Shown: positions 17,286 through 26,218, numbered from the stretch's first letter. The stretch is DNA of 64,000 bases from Flavobacteriaceae bacterium UJ101 (GCA_001880285.1 CP016269.1:2986501-3050500), one strand, 5' to 3'. Made by a program: numbers and translations. Notes: generated by a model not told the origin, from the sequence alone.

Positions 17286-18794
17286 TCATTCTTCATCCCC
17301 AAAATCGTGCTTTCGTATCATAGTACGAAGATTCTTTTTATAATCTTCTTCTAACCATTCTAAAAAGTTACGTGTACTTTTACTAATACAATAAGAGTAT
17401 TGTTTAATTCGATCTTTTATATCATCATCTAATAACTTTGCTAAATGGATAGCATCGTACATATCTTCACTATTTTCAATACAAATTTTAGTGTGTTGCT
17501 CTAATGATTGTTTTAAAACCAAATTTGATTTTAAATGTTTTGCAGCAACTTCTTTATAGGCTGTTTTTATATCAAATGATACATCTTCAGAATTTTTGAA
17601 TTGTTCACGAATTTCATCAGGCATTTGGTATCGAAACTGTCGTTCTATGGCTTCGTCACTGGTTAGATTTTCTAAGAAATAATTAGGAGATCTGAAAATT
17701 TTATACCAGTTAATAGGGTTACTCCATAAACCAAAACGAGCAGCATTGTTCCCTAAATCAATTACATTAAATTCTTTTTTATTCCCCATAATTCGAGATC
17801 CACGACCAATCATTTGAAAATAGAGTGTCAATGATTTTGTAGCGCGGTTAATAATAATCGTTTCAACAGTAGGTTCGTCAAATCCTGTTGTCAAAATACT
17901 TACAGAAGTTAAAATAGCATTGGGAGTATTTTTAAACCAAGTTAATATTTCTTTACGTTCTTGAGCAGTATTCGTATTATCTAAATGTCGAATATCATAT
18001 CCAGCATCTCGAAAAGTATGATAAACATAAATGGACGTATTAATTCCATTATTAAAAATTAATGTTTTTTTACCTTTTGATTTTGCTTCATAAGCATGCA
18101 GTAATTTTTCTTGCATGGTATGATTGGTATATAAAGCTTCTGAAGATTTCACTGTATAATCACCATTAATTCCAACCTGTAATGATCCTAATCCTACATT
18201 AAAAGAATACGTAGTGGCTTTTGCTAAGAAACCTTTTTCAATTAAAGTTGCTATATCTTCTCCTACAATTAATTCTTTGTAATTTTCATTCATAGGAAGT
18301 TTAATGTTAGAACTCAAAGGGGTAGCGGTAACACCTAAAATAAAACAATCTTCAAAATATTTAAAAAGTTTGGTAAAAGAATTATAATGTGCTTCATCAA
18401 TAATGACTAAACCAATATTTTCTAAGTCTAATAAATCATCGCTTAATCGATTATTTAATGTTTCAACCATCGCTACAAAACAGTTGTAATGGCCCTGATC
18501 TTCTAATTGTTTAACATCACTATTAATAATTTTATTGGTTACACCAAACTCCGATAACATTTTTGAAGTTTGTCCACATAATTCAATTCGATGTGTTAAA
18601 ATCAATACTTTCTTAGTGTTTTTTTCTAGATATCGACGAACAATTTCTGAAAAAATAACCGTTTTCCCTCCACCAGTTGGTAGTTGAAATAATAAGTTAT
18701 AGCGTTCTTTATACTGATCTAAGCGCTCAAAAATTTCTTCAATCGCTTTTTCTTGATAGTCATAAAGTGTTTTTCTTGATGTAATAGTTGACAA
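17286..18794 (-). CDS. DEAD/DEAH-box superfamily 2 helicase
   Basis: 502 residues. The helicase core has Walker A LPTGGGKTVIFSE (about residues 39-51), the DEAH box VIIDEAHYN, SATP-like GVTATPLS, and motifs V/VI (TTGFDEPTVE, QMIGRGSR). It resembles the SSL2/type III restriction-like group (COG1061) that includes genome-maintenance helicases. The C-terminal 110 residues are helical and family-specific. No nuclease or methylase partner lies nearby, so it is not obviously part of a restriction system. It sits between the DUF3820 gene (2-nt gap) and dbpA. Confidence 0.8.
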   Translation of the reverse strand: MSTITSRKTLYDYQEKAIEEIFERLDQYKERYNLLFQLPTGGGKTVIFSEIVRRYLEKNTKKVLILTHRIELCGQTSKMLSEFGVTNKIINSDVKQLEDQGHYNCFVAMVETLNNRLSDDLLDLENIGLVIIDEAHYNSFTKLFKYFEDCFILGVTATPLSSNIKLPMNENYKELIVGEDIATLIEKGFLAKATTYSFNVGLGSLQVGINGDYTVKSSEALYTNHTMQEKLLHAYEAKSKGKKTLIFNNGINTSIYVYHTFRDAGYDIRHLDNTNTAQERKEILTWFKNTPNAILTSVSILTTGFDEPTVETIIINRATKSLTLYFQMIGRGSRIMGNKKEFNVIDLGNNAARFGLWSNPINWYKIFRSPNYFLENLTSDEAIERQFRYQMPDEIREQFKNSEDVSFDIKTAYKEVAAKHLKSNLVLKQSLEQHTKICIENSEDMYDAIHLAKLLDDDIKDRIKQYSYCISKSTRNFLEWLEEDYKKNLRTMIRKHDFGDEE

Positions 18795-18796
18795 TG

Positions 18797-19033
18797 TTAC
18801 TCTATTTTTTTTAATTTTTTTACAGGATCTAATAAGGTTTCTAACCCATTTAATCGAATTTCATACATCGTTGCCATTAAATTACCTAATTTCCCTTTTG
18901 GGAAACCTTTAGAATGATACCAAACTAAATAATGCTCAGGTAAATCACAAATTAGAGTCCCCTTATATTTACCAAAAGGCATTTTATATGTTACCAATTC
19001 TTTTAAGTATTCCTGGTAATTTAATCGATGCAT
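18797..19033 (-). CDS. DUF3820 family protein
   Basis: 78 residues. The core MPFGKYKGTLICDLPEHYLVWY (residues 18-39) followed by KGFPKGKLGNLMATMYEIRLNGL is the signature of the DUF3820 family, a small putative nucleotide- or quorum-linked domain with no settled function. It starts the helicase-dbpA-uvrB string, 2 nt ahead of the helicase start. It is divergent from the gene at 19131 across a 97-bp promoter region. Confidence 0.8.
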   Translation of the reverse strand: MHRLNYQEYLKELVTYKMPFGKYKGTLICDLPEHYLVWYHSKGFPKGKLGNLMATMYEIRLNGLETLLDPVKKLKKIE

Positions 19034-19101
19034 CTTACAAAAATAGTAATTTTCTACCTTTATAAAGAATCTTTTACGCTATAATATTCAATTTTATAGA
19101 T

Positions 19102-19109
19102 TATCTTTG
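19102..19109 (+). promoter_or_regulatory. Bacteroidota -7 box (TATCTTTG)
   Basis: TATCTTTG matches TAnnTTTG, 21 nt ahead of the ATG at 19131. No clear -33 TTG was seen at standard spacing. Confidence 0.45.
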
Positions 19110-19130
19110 TTTAAATTAAAGAAAAATTAA

Positions 19131-19367
19131 ATGAATTTACCTAAATTTTTATTAGCTGACAATGCTGCATTAAAAGATGATATTTTTGTTTTGCATACAG
19201 ATTATCCTCGATTTTTAATCAATTTAGCTACTGATGAAGTAGAATGGTTTGATGATTTAGAAGGAGAGGAAGAAGATTTAACAGTAGAAGTTTCTTCTTT
19301 ATTAGATCAAGCAGGAGAATTTTATGAAAAAGAAATGGAAGCTTATGCTGAAGATGAAAATTTTTAA
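19131..19367 (+). CDS. Small acidic conserved protein, 78 residues
   Basis: Soluble and strongly acidic protein. Residues 20-50 contain YPRFLINLATDEVEWFDDLEGEEEDL and the last 25 are rich in Glu (EFYEKEMEAYAEDENF). There is no signal or membrane segment. It has a clear -7 box and start, and is followed 59 nt later by a small membrane protein gene. I recall similar small acidic proteins as common in Flavobacteriia, but no function is known. Confidence 0.65.
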   Translation: MNLPKFLLADNAALKDDIFVLHTDYPRFLINLATDEVEWFDDLEGEEEDLTVEVSSLLDQAGEFYEKEMEAYAEDENF

Positions 19368-19426
19368 TAAAAGTTTTCATTAACGTGAATTTATTCAATA
19401 TATTTGAAATCTAAATAAGAAATACA

Positions 19427-19621
19427 ATGGAAAAATTTTTCGGATTTATGTTATTTTTAACCATGGCTATGTGTGGTTTTTGGTTATTAACTTTTTTAGT
19501 TAGCTTTTTACCTGCATGGTTAACAGGTCAAGTTGGAGAACGATTTGATAAACTAAATAAAGGGAAAAGAGCAGAAGCTTATCAAGAACCTTTAGAAGTA
19601 TTGTATAAAAAAGAGAATTAA
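19427..19621 (+). CDS. Small single-pass membrane protein, 64 residues
   Basis: Residues 4-34 form one long hydrophobic segment (FGFMLFLTMAMCGFWLLTFL) with a short PAW-containing extension, followed by a positively charged cytoplasmic tail (DKLNKGKRAEAYQEPLE). It is probably an inner-membrane protein with its tail in the cytosol. It lies 59 nt after the acidic 78-residue gene and 25 nt before a strong terminator, so the two likely form an operon. Function is unknown. Confidence 0.6.
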   Translation: MEKFFGFMLFLTMAMCGFWLLTFLVSFLPAWLTGQVGERFDKLNKGKRAEAYQEPLEVLYKKEN

Positions 19622-19646
19622 ATTTTATATTATATAATGTAAATTA

Positions 19647-19677
19647 AACGTCCCGAAATGAATTCGGGACGTTTTTT
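19647..19677 (+). terminator. Intrinsic terminator
   Basis: Perfect 11-bp GC-containing stem AACGTCCCGAA / TTCGGGACGTT, loop 5 nt, followed by TTTT. It ends the two-gene operon at 19131-19621. Confidence 0.85.
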
Positions 19678-19732
19678 GTATCAATCAATTAAAAAATAGT
19701 GACAAATGTCGTTTTTTTAACGATATATTTCG

Positions 19733-19740
19733 TATATTTG
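19733..19740 (+). promoter_or_regulatory. Promoter/operator of toxin-antitoxin operon
   Basis: TATATTTG (-7 type), 24 nt before the antitoxin ATG. Just upstream are short dyads (GACAAATGTC at 19701-19710 and ACGATATATTTCGT at 19720-19733) that could be the autoregulatory operator of the Xre antitoxin. Confidence 0.45.
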
Positions 19741-19764
19741 TAAATAATAATAAGAAGAGAAAGG

Positions 19765-20193
19765 ATGAGGAACTTAAAATTGAATGATACAATTATTAAC
19801 TATAGTGCGATTGATGATCGAGATATTTTGACATTAGTTGATGCTGTTCGTGCAGGTCTAAAATATTCTTTTTTTGATTCTTTAATCCAAAATTTTCCTT
19901 TTTCATTAAACGAATGGAGTCATTATTTACATCTTTCACCTCGTTCTATGCAACGTTATAAAAAAGATAAAAAAGCATTTGACCCTATTCATTCTGAAAA
20001 AATATTACAAATAACATTACTTTATAAAAAAGGAGAAGATGTTTTTGGTTCGAAAGAAGCTTTTAATACATGGTTGGAATTAGAAAATGTAGCTTTAGGA
20101 GGAAGAAAACCTAAAAATCTTTTAGACAATACATTTGGGATACAATTATTAAAAGATGAGTTAACTCGTATAGAATACGGAGTATTGGTTTAA
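19765..20193 (+). CDS. Xre/MbcA/ParS-type antitoxin (DUF2384)
   Basis: 142 residues. The N-terminal half is an HTH-like domain (FPFSLNEWSHYLHLSPRSMQRYKKDKKAF), and the C-terminal half is the toxin-binding module of the MbcA/ParS/Xre family (ALFKKGEDVFGS-like sequence, here LLYKKGEDVFGSKEAFNTWL, and GGRKPKNLLDNTFG). Its stop codon TAA is directly followed by the ATG of the RES toxin, the normal antitoxin-first order. It should bind and inhibit the toxin and repress the operon. Confidence 0.88.
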   Translation: MRNLKLNDTIINYSAIDDRDILTLVDAVRAGLKYSFFDSLIQNFPFSLNEWSHYLHLSPRSMQRYKKDKKAFDPIHSEKILQITLLYKKGEDVFGSKEAFNTWLELENVALGGRKPKNLLDNTFGIQLLKDELTRIEYGVLV

Positions 20194-20649
20194 ATGGAAG
20201 TCTTTCGATTAAGCAAAAAACAATTTGCAAGAGATTTAAGTGGTAGAGGAGCAGAATTAGCCGGAGGACGTTGGAATAGTAAAGGTGTTCCTGTTTTGTA
20301 TACTGCTCAGTCTAGAGCGCTTTGTACAGCTGAATTAGCAGTGCATTTACCTTTACAAATTGTTCCTAAAGATTATCAATTAATTACTATCACTATTCCA
20401 GATGATACTCCTTTTTTTCAACCTAAAAGACTTCCAAGAGATTGGAATAGCTTACCGCATTCAGATTCAACACAAAAAATAGGAGATCAATTTATTACTA
20501 AAAATCAATTTTTAATGATGAAAGTTCCTTCAGTAGTAGTACAGGGAGACTTTAATTATGTAATTAATCCGTTTCACTCGTTATTTTCAAACGTGAAAAT
20601 TAAAAAAGTAGAATCATATCGATTTGATAAAAGATTTTTTATAAAATAA
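20194..20649 (+). CDS. RES-domain toxin, NAD+ phosphorylase family
   Basis: 151 residues. The conserved Arg is in GGRWNSKG (residue about 28), the Glu in LCTAELAVHL, and the Ser near the C terminus in NPFHSLFS. These three residues give the RES domain its name. Characterised members degrade NAD+ and stop growth until the partner antitoxin is restored. The length is normal and all key residues are present, so the toxin looks active. It starts at the base after the antitoxin stop. No mobile-element marks are seen around the pair. Confidence 0.88.
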   Translation: MEVFRLSKKQFARDLSGRGAELAGGRWNSKGVPVLYTAQSRALCTAELAVHLPLQIVPKDYQLITITIPDDTPFFQPKRLPRDWNSLPHSDSTQKIGDQFITKNQFLMMKVPSVVVQGDFNYVINPFHSLFSNVKIKKVESYRFDKRFFIK

Positions 20650-20685
20650 GTTATTGAATCAAATAAATGTTTACATTTACCAATA

Positions 20686-20835
20686 AATCAATAGATATAA
20701 TGTTACAAAACAACGTCTATATTACGAAGTCGAATAAGCAGATTAAATTAATCCGCTGGTATTTCTATTGATGTGTATTGAATAAAATTAAAATAGAATA
20801 TAAAGTCCAGTTGTTTTACAACTGGACTTTTTTTA
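20686..20835 (+). ncRNA. Candidate structured small RNA
   Basis: A near-consensus -7 box TACATTTA (20672-20679) places a start near 20686. ATCAATAGA (20687-20695) pairs perfectly with TCTATTGAT (20764-20772), enclosing an inner hairpin AGCAGATTAA / TTAATCCGCT (20737-20757, one mismatch). A strong terminator follows at 20802-20835. The 216-bp space holds no ORF. It could be a free sRNA or a leader of the MFS gene. No known family is recognised. Confidence 0.3.
20802..20835 (+). terminator. Intrinsic terminator ahead of MFS gene
   Basis: Perfect 13-bp stem AAAGTCCAGTTGT / ACAACTGGACTTT, 3-nt loop, then a T-run. It lies 31 nt before the MFS start, so it ends the RES operon or the candidate RNA, or acts as an attenuator. 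Confidence 0.85.
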
Positions 20836-20865
20836 TGATGAAATTTCACTTTTTAATAATTAAAG

Positions 20866-22074
20866 ATGATTAGATTATTAACCGATTATAAAAAATCCTT
20901 TTCAGGGTTATCTAGAGAAGTATGGTGGTTAGCATTTATTACTTTTATTAACCGTGCAGGAACGATGGTAATACCTTTTTTATCACTGTATTTAACGAAT
21001 GATTTGAATTATACGTTAGATGAAGTAGGATGGATTATGGTATGCTTTGGAATAGGAGCCTCTTGTGGTGCTTGGTTAGGAGGTAAATTAACCGATTTAT
21101 TTGGTTTTTATAGTGTTATGTTTGGTAGTTTATTTTTATCAGGCTTTATTTTTATTGGATTACAATTTTTAGAGGAATTTTGGGAATTATGCTTTGGTTT
21201 TTTCTTTTTAACTGTTGTAGCTGATATGTTTAGACCTGCAACATTTGTAGCTTTATCAACTTATAGTAAACCTGAAAATAGAACACGTTCTCTAACTTTG
21301 GTTCGGTTAGCTATTAATTTAGGATTTTCAATGGGACCTGCTCTTGGAGGAATTATAATAGCAGGATTGGATTATACAGGTTTATTTTGGGTGGATGGAA
21401 TAACATGTATTTTGGCTAGTTTTCTTTTGATTTATTTATTAGATCGAAGGAGAGCTAAAAAATCCCATTTAGAAGAAAAAAATAGGTCAGGAGTTAAAGT
21501 ATCTGCATATAAAGATCCTTTGTATTTATTATTTTTAACAGCCATTTTTTTAGTAAGTTTTGTTTTTATGCAATATTTTTCAACTATGCCTTTGTTTTAT
21601 AAAAATGTAGCAGGATTATCAGAAAAGGAGATAGGATATATATTAGGGCTAAATGGTTTTTTAATTTTTGTATTAGAAATGCCTTTAATTAAATATTTTG
21701 AACAAGACCGCTTTAGTAAAATAAAAATCATAATAGTGAGTGCTTTAGCTATAGGTTTTAGTGTGTTAATTGTCTCTTTTTCCAGTTGGATAGGTGTTTT
21801 ATTAATAGGGATGATTTTAATGTCAGTAGGAGAGATGTTAAACTTTCCTTTTTCAAATTCACTTGCTATGAATCGTTCAAAAAGAGGAAAGCAAGGAGAA
21901 TATATGGGATTGTATACCTTAGCTTATTCATTATCGCATATTTTTAGTCATAAAGTAGGAATGACTATGATAGAAAAATTAGGCTATAATATAACATGGT
22001 ATACTATGTTTGGTATTATTTTAATAGCATGTTTATTATTTTATAGAGTTTTGGTCTTAGCAAAAAGAACATAA
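20866..22074 (+). CDS. Major facilitator superfamily transporter
   Basis: 402-residue inner-membrane protein with twelve predicted helices. MFS marks are GAWLGGKLTDLFG (loop 2-3, motif A) near residue 68, and RLAINLGFSMGPALGGII (TM5, motif C-like GPALGG) near residue 145. The central loop with a basic cluster (DRRRAKKSH) separates the two halves. It looks like a drug/multidrug exporter (DHA1-like), but the substrate cannot be deduced. A convergent terminator separates it from the DegQ gene. Confidence 0.85.
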   Translation: MIRLLTDYKKSFSGLSREVWWLAFITFINRAGTMVIPFLSLYLTNDLNYTLDEVGWIMVCFGIGASCGAWLGGKLTDLFGFYSVMFGSLFLSGFIFIGLQFLEEFWELCFGFFFLTVVADMFRPATFVALSTYSKPENRTRSLTLVRLAINLGFSMGPALGGIIIAGLDYTGLFWVDGITCILASFLLIYLLDRRRAKKSHLEEKNRSGVKVSAYKDPLYLLFLTAIFLVSFVFMQYFSTMPLFYKNVAGLSEKEIGYILGLNGFLIFVLEMPLIKYFEQDRFSKIKIIIVSALAIGFSVLIVSFSSWIGVLLIGMILMSVGEMLNFPFSNSLAMNRSKRGKQGEYMGLYTLAYSLSHIFSHKVGMTMIEKLGYNITWYTMFGIILIACLLFYRVLVLAKRT

Positions 22075-22106
22075 AAAAAGTCCCGAAATAGTTCGGGACT
22101 TTTTTG
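22073..22106. terminator. Bidirectional intrinsic terminator
   Basis: AAAAAAGTCCCGAA pairs with TTCGGGACTTTTTT with a 4-nt loop. It overlaps the MFS stop codon, has A- and T-runs on the two sides, and serves both convergent genes. Confidence 0.85.
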
Positions 22107-22120
22107 TATATCGAAAATGT

Positions 22121-23617
22121 TTAATCCATTTCAAATCCTCCGTAGATTTTTCTACCATATTTGTCTAGGAAAACTAAACTTACTTCTCCTTTATAACCTT
22201 TTAGTATTTTGTCAACATCTTTTGGAGTAGATACTTTTTTCTGATTGATAGCTAAAATAACACATCCTGTTGTTAAACCTTGAACTTGATTAATTTTACC
22301 ATTATTCAATTTTGTAACTTGAACACCAAAGTCAATTCCGTAACGTTTTCTGAATTTTTCAGGAGCTTCTGCTAGTTCAGCACCTAAAACTTCTGATACC
22401 GTTAACTCATCTTTACTTCTTAGTTTGGCTACTCCATGCTTATCTCTTAAAACAACATTGTATACTTTTTCTTTACCATCACGATCGATTGTAATTTTTA
22501 CAGTATCACCAGGATGTTTTGAATTTAAATATCCTATTAAAGAAGCATTGTTTGTTATTTTTTGATTATCAATTTGTTTAATAATATCACCTTTTTCTAA
22601 TCCAGCTTCAATTGCAGCACCATTTTCATCCATATTATAGATTAAAACACCTTTTTGAACTTCAATATTTTTATTTTCTGCTTTGTTATATTTCTTTACA
22701 AGATTTTCATCAGAAAGATCTACTGGGTTAATACCAATTAAACCACGTTGGACAAAACCATACTTTTTAATATCTTCTACAATTTTTTTAACCATATTGG
22801 TTGGAACTGCAAAACCATAACCAATATAACTTCCTGTACGAGAACTAATAGCAGAGTTAATTCCAACTAAATCTCCATCAGTATTTACTAATGCACCTCC
22901 TGAATTTCCAGGATTGATAGCTGCATCTGTTTGAATAAAAGACTCAACTGGGTTTAAATTTAAACTACGTCCTACAGCACTTACAATACCTGCTGTAACA
23001 GTTGAATTTAAACTATAAGGATTCCCTACTGCTAATACCCATTCACCAACTTTTAAATTATCTGAGTTTGAGAAAGGTAAAAACGGTAAAGCTTTTTCAT
23101 CGATTTTTAATAAAGCAATATCTGAGCTTGGATCTGTTCCTACCAAAGTAGCATCATAAGATCGTTGATCATTTAATGTAACTTCAATTCGATCTGCTTT
23201 ATCGATCACGTGATTATTGGTAACAATATAACCATCAGCTGAGATGATAACTCCTGAACCATGTCCCATTTTAGTAGGTTCACCACTTTGTGGTTGCTGT
23301 TGTTGACGACCTCCTCCAAAGAAAAAGTCAAAAGGATCCATATATTGTTGTTTCTGCCTATTGGAATAATTCTTTACGTTCACTACAGCATTAACTGTTT
23401 TTGCTGCTGCTTTAGTAAAATCTGAAGGATTATTTGAAGTAGTGGGAGCACCAAAGATGTTAGGTAAATCATAACTTGCATTGGTTGTAACAAGCTCGGT
23501 CTCCGTTTTTTCAATAGACTGATTTTGGGGTTGTTCTTCTAAGAAACCTTTATAAGCTCCAAGTGTAATTCCGGCACTTAAAACTCCTACTGCTGTGTAT
23601 CCTAGTATTTTTTTCAT
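22121..23617 (-). CDS. DegQ/HtrA-family periplasmic serine protease-chaperone
   Basis: 498 residues. The N-terminal hydrophobic segment (YTAVGVLSAGITLGAYKGF) is a signal or anchor. The catalytic triad is visible: His in VTNNHVIDKA, Asp in DPSSDIALLK, and Ser in AINPGNSGGALVN. Two PDZ domains follow (GVLIYNMDENGAAIEAGLEKGDII and the C-terminal GCVILAINQKKV region). A Gln/Gly-rich loop (FFFGGGRQQQQPQ) near residue 100 is a flexible LA loop. It degrades or refolds misfolded envelope proteins. It is divergent from dapF. Confidence 0.92.
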   Translation of the reverse strand: MKKILGYTAVGVLSAGITLGAYKGFLEEQPQNQSIEKTETELVTTNASYDLPNIFGAPTTSNNPSDFTKAAAKTVNAVVNVKNYSNRQKQQYMDPFDFFFGGGRQQQQPQSGEPTKMGHGSGVIISADGYIVTNNHVIDKADRIEVTLNDQRSYDATLVGTDPSSDIALLKIDEKALPFLPFSNSDNLKVGEWVLAVGNPYSLNSTVTAGIVSAVGRSLNLNPVESFIQTDAAINPGNSGGALVNTDGDLVGINSAISSRTGSYIGYGFAVPTNMVKKIVEDIKKYGFVQRGLIGINPVDLSDENLVKKYNKAENKNIEVQKGVLIYNMDENGAAIEAGLEKGDIIKQIDNQKITNNASLIGYLNSKHPGDTVKITIDRDGKEKVYNVVLRDKHGVAKLRSKDELTVSEVLGAELAEAPEKFRKRYGIDFGVQVTKLNNGKINQVQGLTTGCVILAINQKKVSTPKDVDKILKGYKGEVSLVFLDKYGRKIYGGFEMD

Positions 23618-23750
23618 TTATCTATGATTCTTTTAATTTACATTTTAACATTTAGTATAAAAACAAAAACAATGCCCAAATATTGCATCAATTTTTCGTT
23701 TAACCCGTTTTTAACATTTTTTAAGAATATGTTAAAACTATTTATTGACG

Positions 23751-23758
23751 TATATTTG
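23751..23758 (+). promoter_or_regulatory. Bacteroidota -7 box of dapF (TATATTTG)
   Basis: TATATTTG, 31 nt before the GTG start of dapF. It lies in the 172-bp divergent region between dapF and the DegQ gene. Confidence 0.5.
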
Positions 23759-23789
23759 CGATATAAAATTAAGATAAAGTATCCATAAA

Positions 23790-24581
23790 GTGAAATTTTC
23801 TATTTATAAATATCAAGGAACAGGGAATGATTTTGTGATCATAGATGATCGAAAGAAAAATTTTCCCGTTGATAAAAAGTTAATTGAAAACCTTTGCAAT
23901 AGACGTTTTGGAATAGGAGCAGATGGTTTGATGCTCTTACAAGATGATGAAAAATCAGATTTTCATATGTACTATTTTAATTCAGATGGAAATGAAAGTA
24001 CGATGTGTGGAAATGGGGGTAGGAGTTTAGTACGTTTTGCTCATGATTTGAACGTAATTTCAAATAAAACTTCTTTTAATGCGATTGATGGATTGCATGA
24101 CGCAACCATTTTTCCTGACAAAATTGCATTAGGAATGACACAAGTTGAAAAAATAGAAGAATTTGAGGATCATTATTTTCTTAATACTGGATCTCCTCAT
24201 CATGTAGAGTTTGTCAAAAATGTAGAAACATTTGATGTTTTTAACAAAGGTAAACAGATTCGTAATGGGGCTCCTTATTTTAAAGAAGGGACTAATGTTA
24301 ATTTTATTGAGAAAATAGCCGAGGACACTTTATTTGTCAGAACCTATGAGCGAGGAGTAGAGGATGAAACTTATTCTTGTGGAACTGGAGTTACCGCAGC
24401 CGCCATTGCTGCATACAGAAAGGGAATTACAAATAATCATGTCCATATAAAAACTTTAGGAGGGAATTTAGAAGTGTCTTTTAATGAAAAAGATACAGGA
24501 ATCATAGCTGATATACAATTGATAGGACCTGCAAAATTTGTATTCAAAGGAGAAATAGATACGGATGACTTTAATTTCTAA
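23790..24581 (+). CDS. dapF: Diaminopimelate epimerase
   Basis: 263 residues. It converts LL- to meso-diaminopimelate for lysine and peptidoglycan synthesis. The two catalytic cysteines are in STMCGNGGRSLVRF and TYSCGTGVTAAAIAAY, each in its usual glycine-rich setting. The N terminus KFSIYKYQGTGNDFVIID fits the family, so the start is the GTG at 23790. There is no nearer ATG. The GNAT gene overlaps the last 17 nt and mltG follows, suggesting an envelope-related operon. Confidence 0.95.
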   Translation: MKFSIYKYQGTGNDFVIIDDRKKNFPVDKKLIENLCNRRFGIGADGLMLLQDDEKSDFHMYYFNSDGNESTMCGNGGRSLVRFAHDLNVISNKTSFNAIDGLHDATIFPDKIALGMTQVEKIEEFEDHYFLNTGSPHHVEFVKNVETFDVFNKGKQIRNGAPYFKEGTNVNFIEKIAEDTLFVRTYERGVEDETYSCGTGVTAAAIAAYRKGITNNHVHIKTLGGNLEVSFNEKDTGIIADIQLIGPAKFVFKGEIDTDDFNF

Positions 24582-25098
24582 AAATATTGAACTACGAGCT
24601 TTAGAGCCTGAAGATATTTCGATTCTGTACGAATGGGAAAATCAAACAAATTATTGGTTAGATTCTCAAACATTACATCCTTATTCTAAACATTTGTTAA
24701 ATCAGTATTTAGAAAATGTATCACGTGATATTTTTGAAATGAAACAATTACGATTTGTTATTGTTTTAAAAGAAAAAAATGAAGCGATTGGTTTTGTAGA
24801 TCTATTTGATTTAGACGTAAAAAACAGTCGAGCTGCGATTGGAATTTTAATAGGAGAGAGTCAAAATAAAAATAAAGGATATGCCTCAGAAGCTATTCAA
24901 TTAATTGTTGATTATGCCTTTAAAATACTTAATTTAAATCAATTGTATGCTGATGTTATTGAGAGTAATACGATTTCAAAACGTTTATTTGAAAAAAATG
25001 GATTTATCAAAACAATGGTTAAAAAGAATTGGGTACAGTTAAACCGTCAATTTTTAGATGTGAGTTTATACCAACTATTTAATAATGATGAAATGTAG
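24565..25098 (+). CDS. GNAT family N-acetyltransferase
   Basis: 177 residues. A RimJ/RimL-type acetyltransferase: N-terminal ISKNIELRALEPEDISILYEWEN, the acetyl-CoA loop region GESQNKNKGYASEAIQL (residues about 97-113) and the C-terminal SNTISKRLFEKNGF motif. The sequence pattern fits spermidine or ribosomal-protein acetyltransferases. The acceptor is unknown. Its start overlaps the dapF end by 17 nt, so it is likely translated from the same mRNA. Confidence 0.85.
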   Translation: MTLISKNIELRALEPEDISILYEWENQTNYWLDSQTLHPYSKHLLNQYLENVSRDIFEMKQLRFVIVLKEKNEAIGFVDLFDLDVKNSRAAIGILIGESQNKNKGYASEAIQLIVDYAFKILNLNQLYADVIESNTISKRLFEKNGFIKTMVKKNWVQLNRQFLDVSLYQLFNNDEM

Positions 25099-25164
25099 TT
25101 AGCATTAGTCCAAAATGATAATGGCAAACTCTATTTAATCTTAAAAATAATGAAATAATTAAAA

Positions 25165-26187
25165 ATGAAAAAAGTAATAGGAATAGGAATTTTAGTAATA
25201 TTGATTGTAGGAGGTGTTTTTGGATATCAATATGCTAAAAAAATATTTTTAGAAAGAACACAAAAAGAAGGCTTTATTTATATTTCATCAAAGGCTTCTT
25301 TTAATGATGTAAAAGACCAAATTGCTCCTTTTGTTGAAAATATAGAAGATTTTGAATGGGTCGCAAAACAGAAAAATTATCCGAATGTTATAAAAGGAGG
25401 AAAATATAAAATAGAAAAAGGATGGAATAATAATGATTTAGTGAATCATTTACGTTCGGGAAAGCAAGAAGAAGTTAAGGTGCAATTTAATAATGTTGAA
25501 ACCATTAATGAATTAGCAGGAAAAGTGGCTAAACAGATTGAAACAGATTCAACAGCTATCTTAGATTATATTTCTCAAGCTAATTTTTTGAAAAGTAATG
25601 ATTTAACAAAGGAAAATGTAAAACAACTATTCTTACCTAATACTTATAATTTTTATTGGAATACTTCTGCTAAACAATTTGTAGATCGTATGGCAAAAGA
25701 ATATCAAAAATTCTGGACTTCTGAGCGAAAAGCAAAAGCAGATCAAATAGGAATGACTCCTTTACAAATAACATCATTAGCAGCCATTGTAGAAAAAGAA
25801 ACAGCCAAAAGAGATGAACGTCCAAAGGTGGCAGGGTTGTATTTAAATCGTTTACGAGATAACTGGAAATTACAATCCGATCCAACTGTAATTTATGCTG
25901 TTAAACAACGTGTTGGATTTGATACCATAATAAAACGTGTTCTTTTCAAACATTTACGAGAACCATCACCTTATAACACTTACTTAAATTATGGCGTACC
26001 TCCAGCTCCCATTAATATTCCTGAACCTAGTTCAATTGATGCTGTTTTAAATGCATCGAAACACGATTATATGTACATGTGTGCGAGTGTTGAAAACTGG
26101 GGCTATCATGAGTTTGCTAATTCACTTGCTGCTCATGAAGTAAATCGCAAAAAGTATATTAAATGGTTGAATGAAAACCAGAAATAA
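25165..26187 (+). CDS. mltG: Endolytic transglycosylase MltG
   Basis: 340 residues. One N-terminal membrane helix (IGIGILVILIVGGVFGYQYA) is followed by a LysM-like region and the YceG/MltG catalytic domain: AAIVEKETAKRDERPKVAGLYLNRL (catalytic Glu), LQSDPTVIYAV, and SPYNTYLNYGVPPAPINIPEP. MltG cleaves nascent peptidoglycan strands at the inner membrane and sets their length. It follows the dapF-GNAT pair by 66 nt, which fits a cell-wall theme. Confidence 0.93.
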   Translation: MKKVIGIGILVILIVGGVFGYQYAKKIFLERTQKEGFIYISSKASFNDVKDQIAPFVENIEDFEWVAKQKNYPNVIKGGKYKIEKGWNNNDLVNHLRSGKQEEVKVQFNNVETINELAGKVAKQIETDSTAILDYISQANFLKSNDLTKENVKQLFLPNTYNFYWNTSAKQFVDRMAKEYQKFWTSERKAKADQIGMTPLQITSLAAIVEKETAKRDERPKVAGLYLNRLRDNWKLQSDPTVIYAVKQRVGFDTIIKRVLFKHLREPSPYNTYLNYGVPPAPINIPEPSSIDAVLNASKHDYMYMCASVENWGYHEFANSLAAHEVNRKKYIKWLNENQK

Positions 26188-26218
26188 AAGAATGTAAATA
26201 ATTAAATTAATAAGTAAT

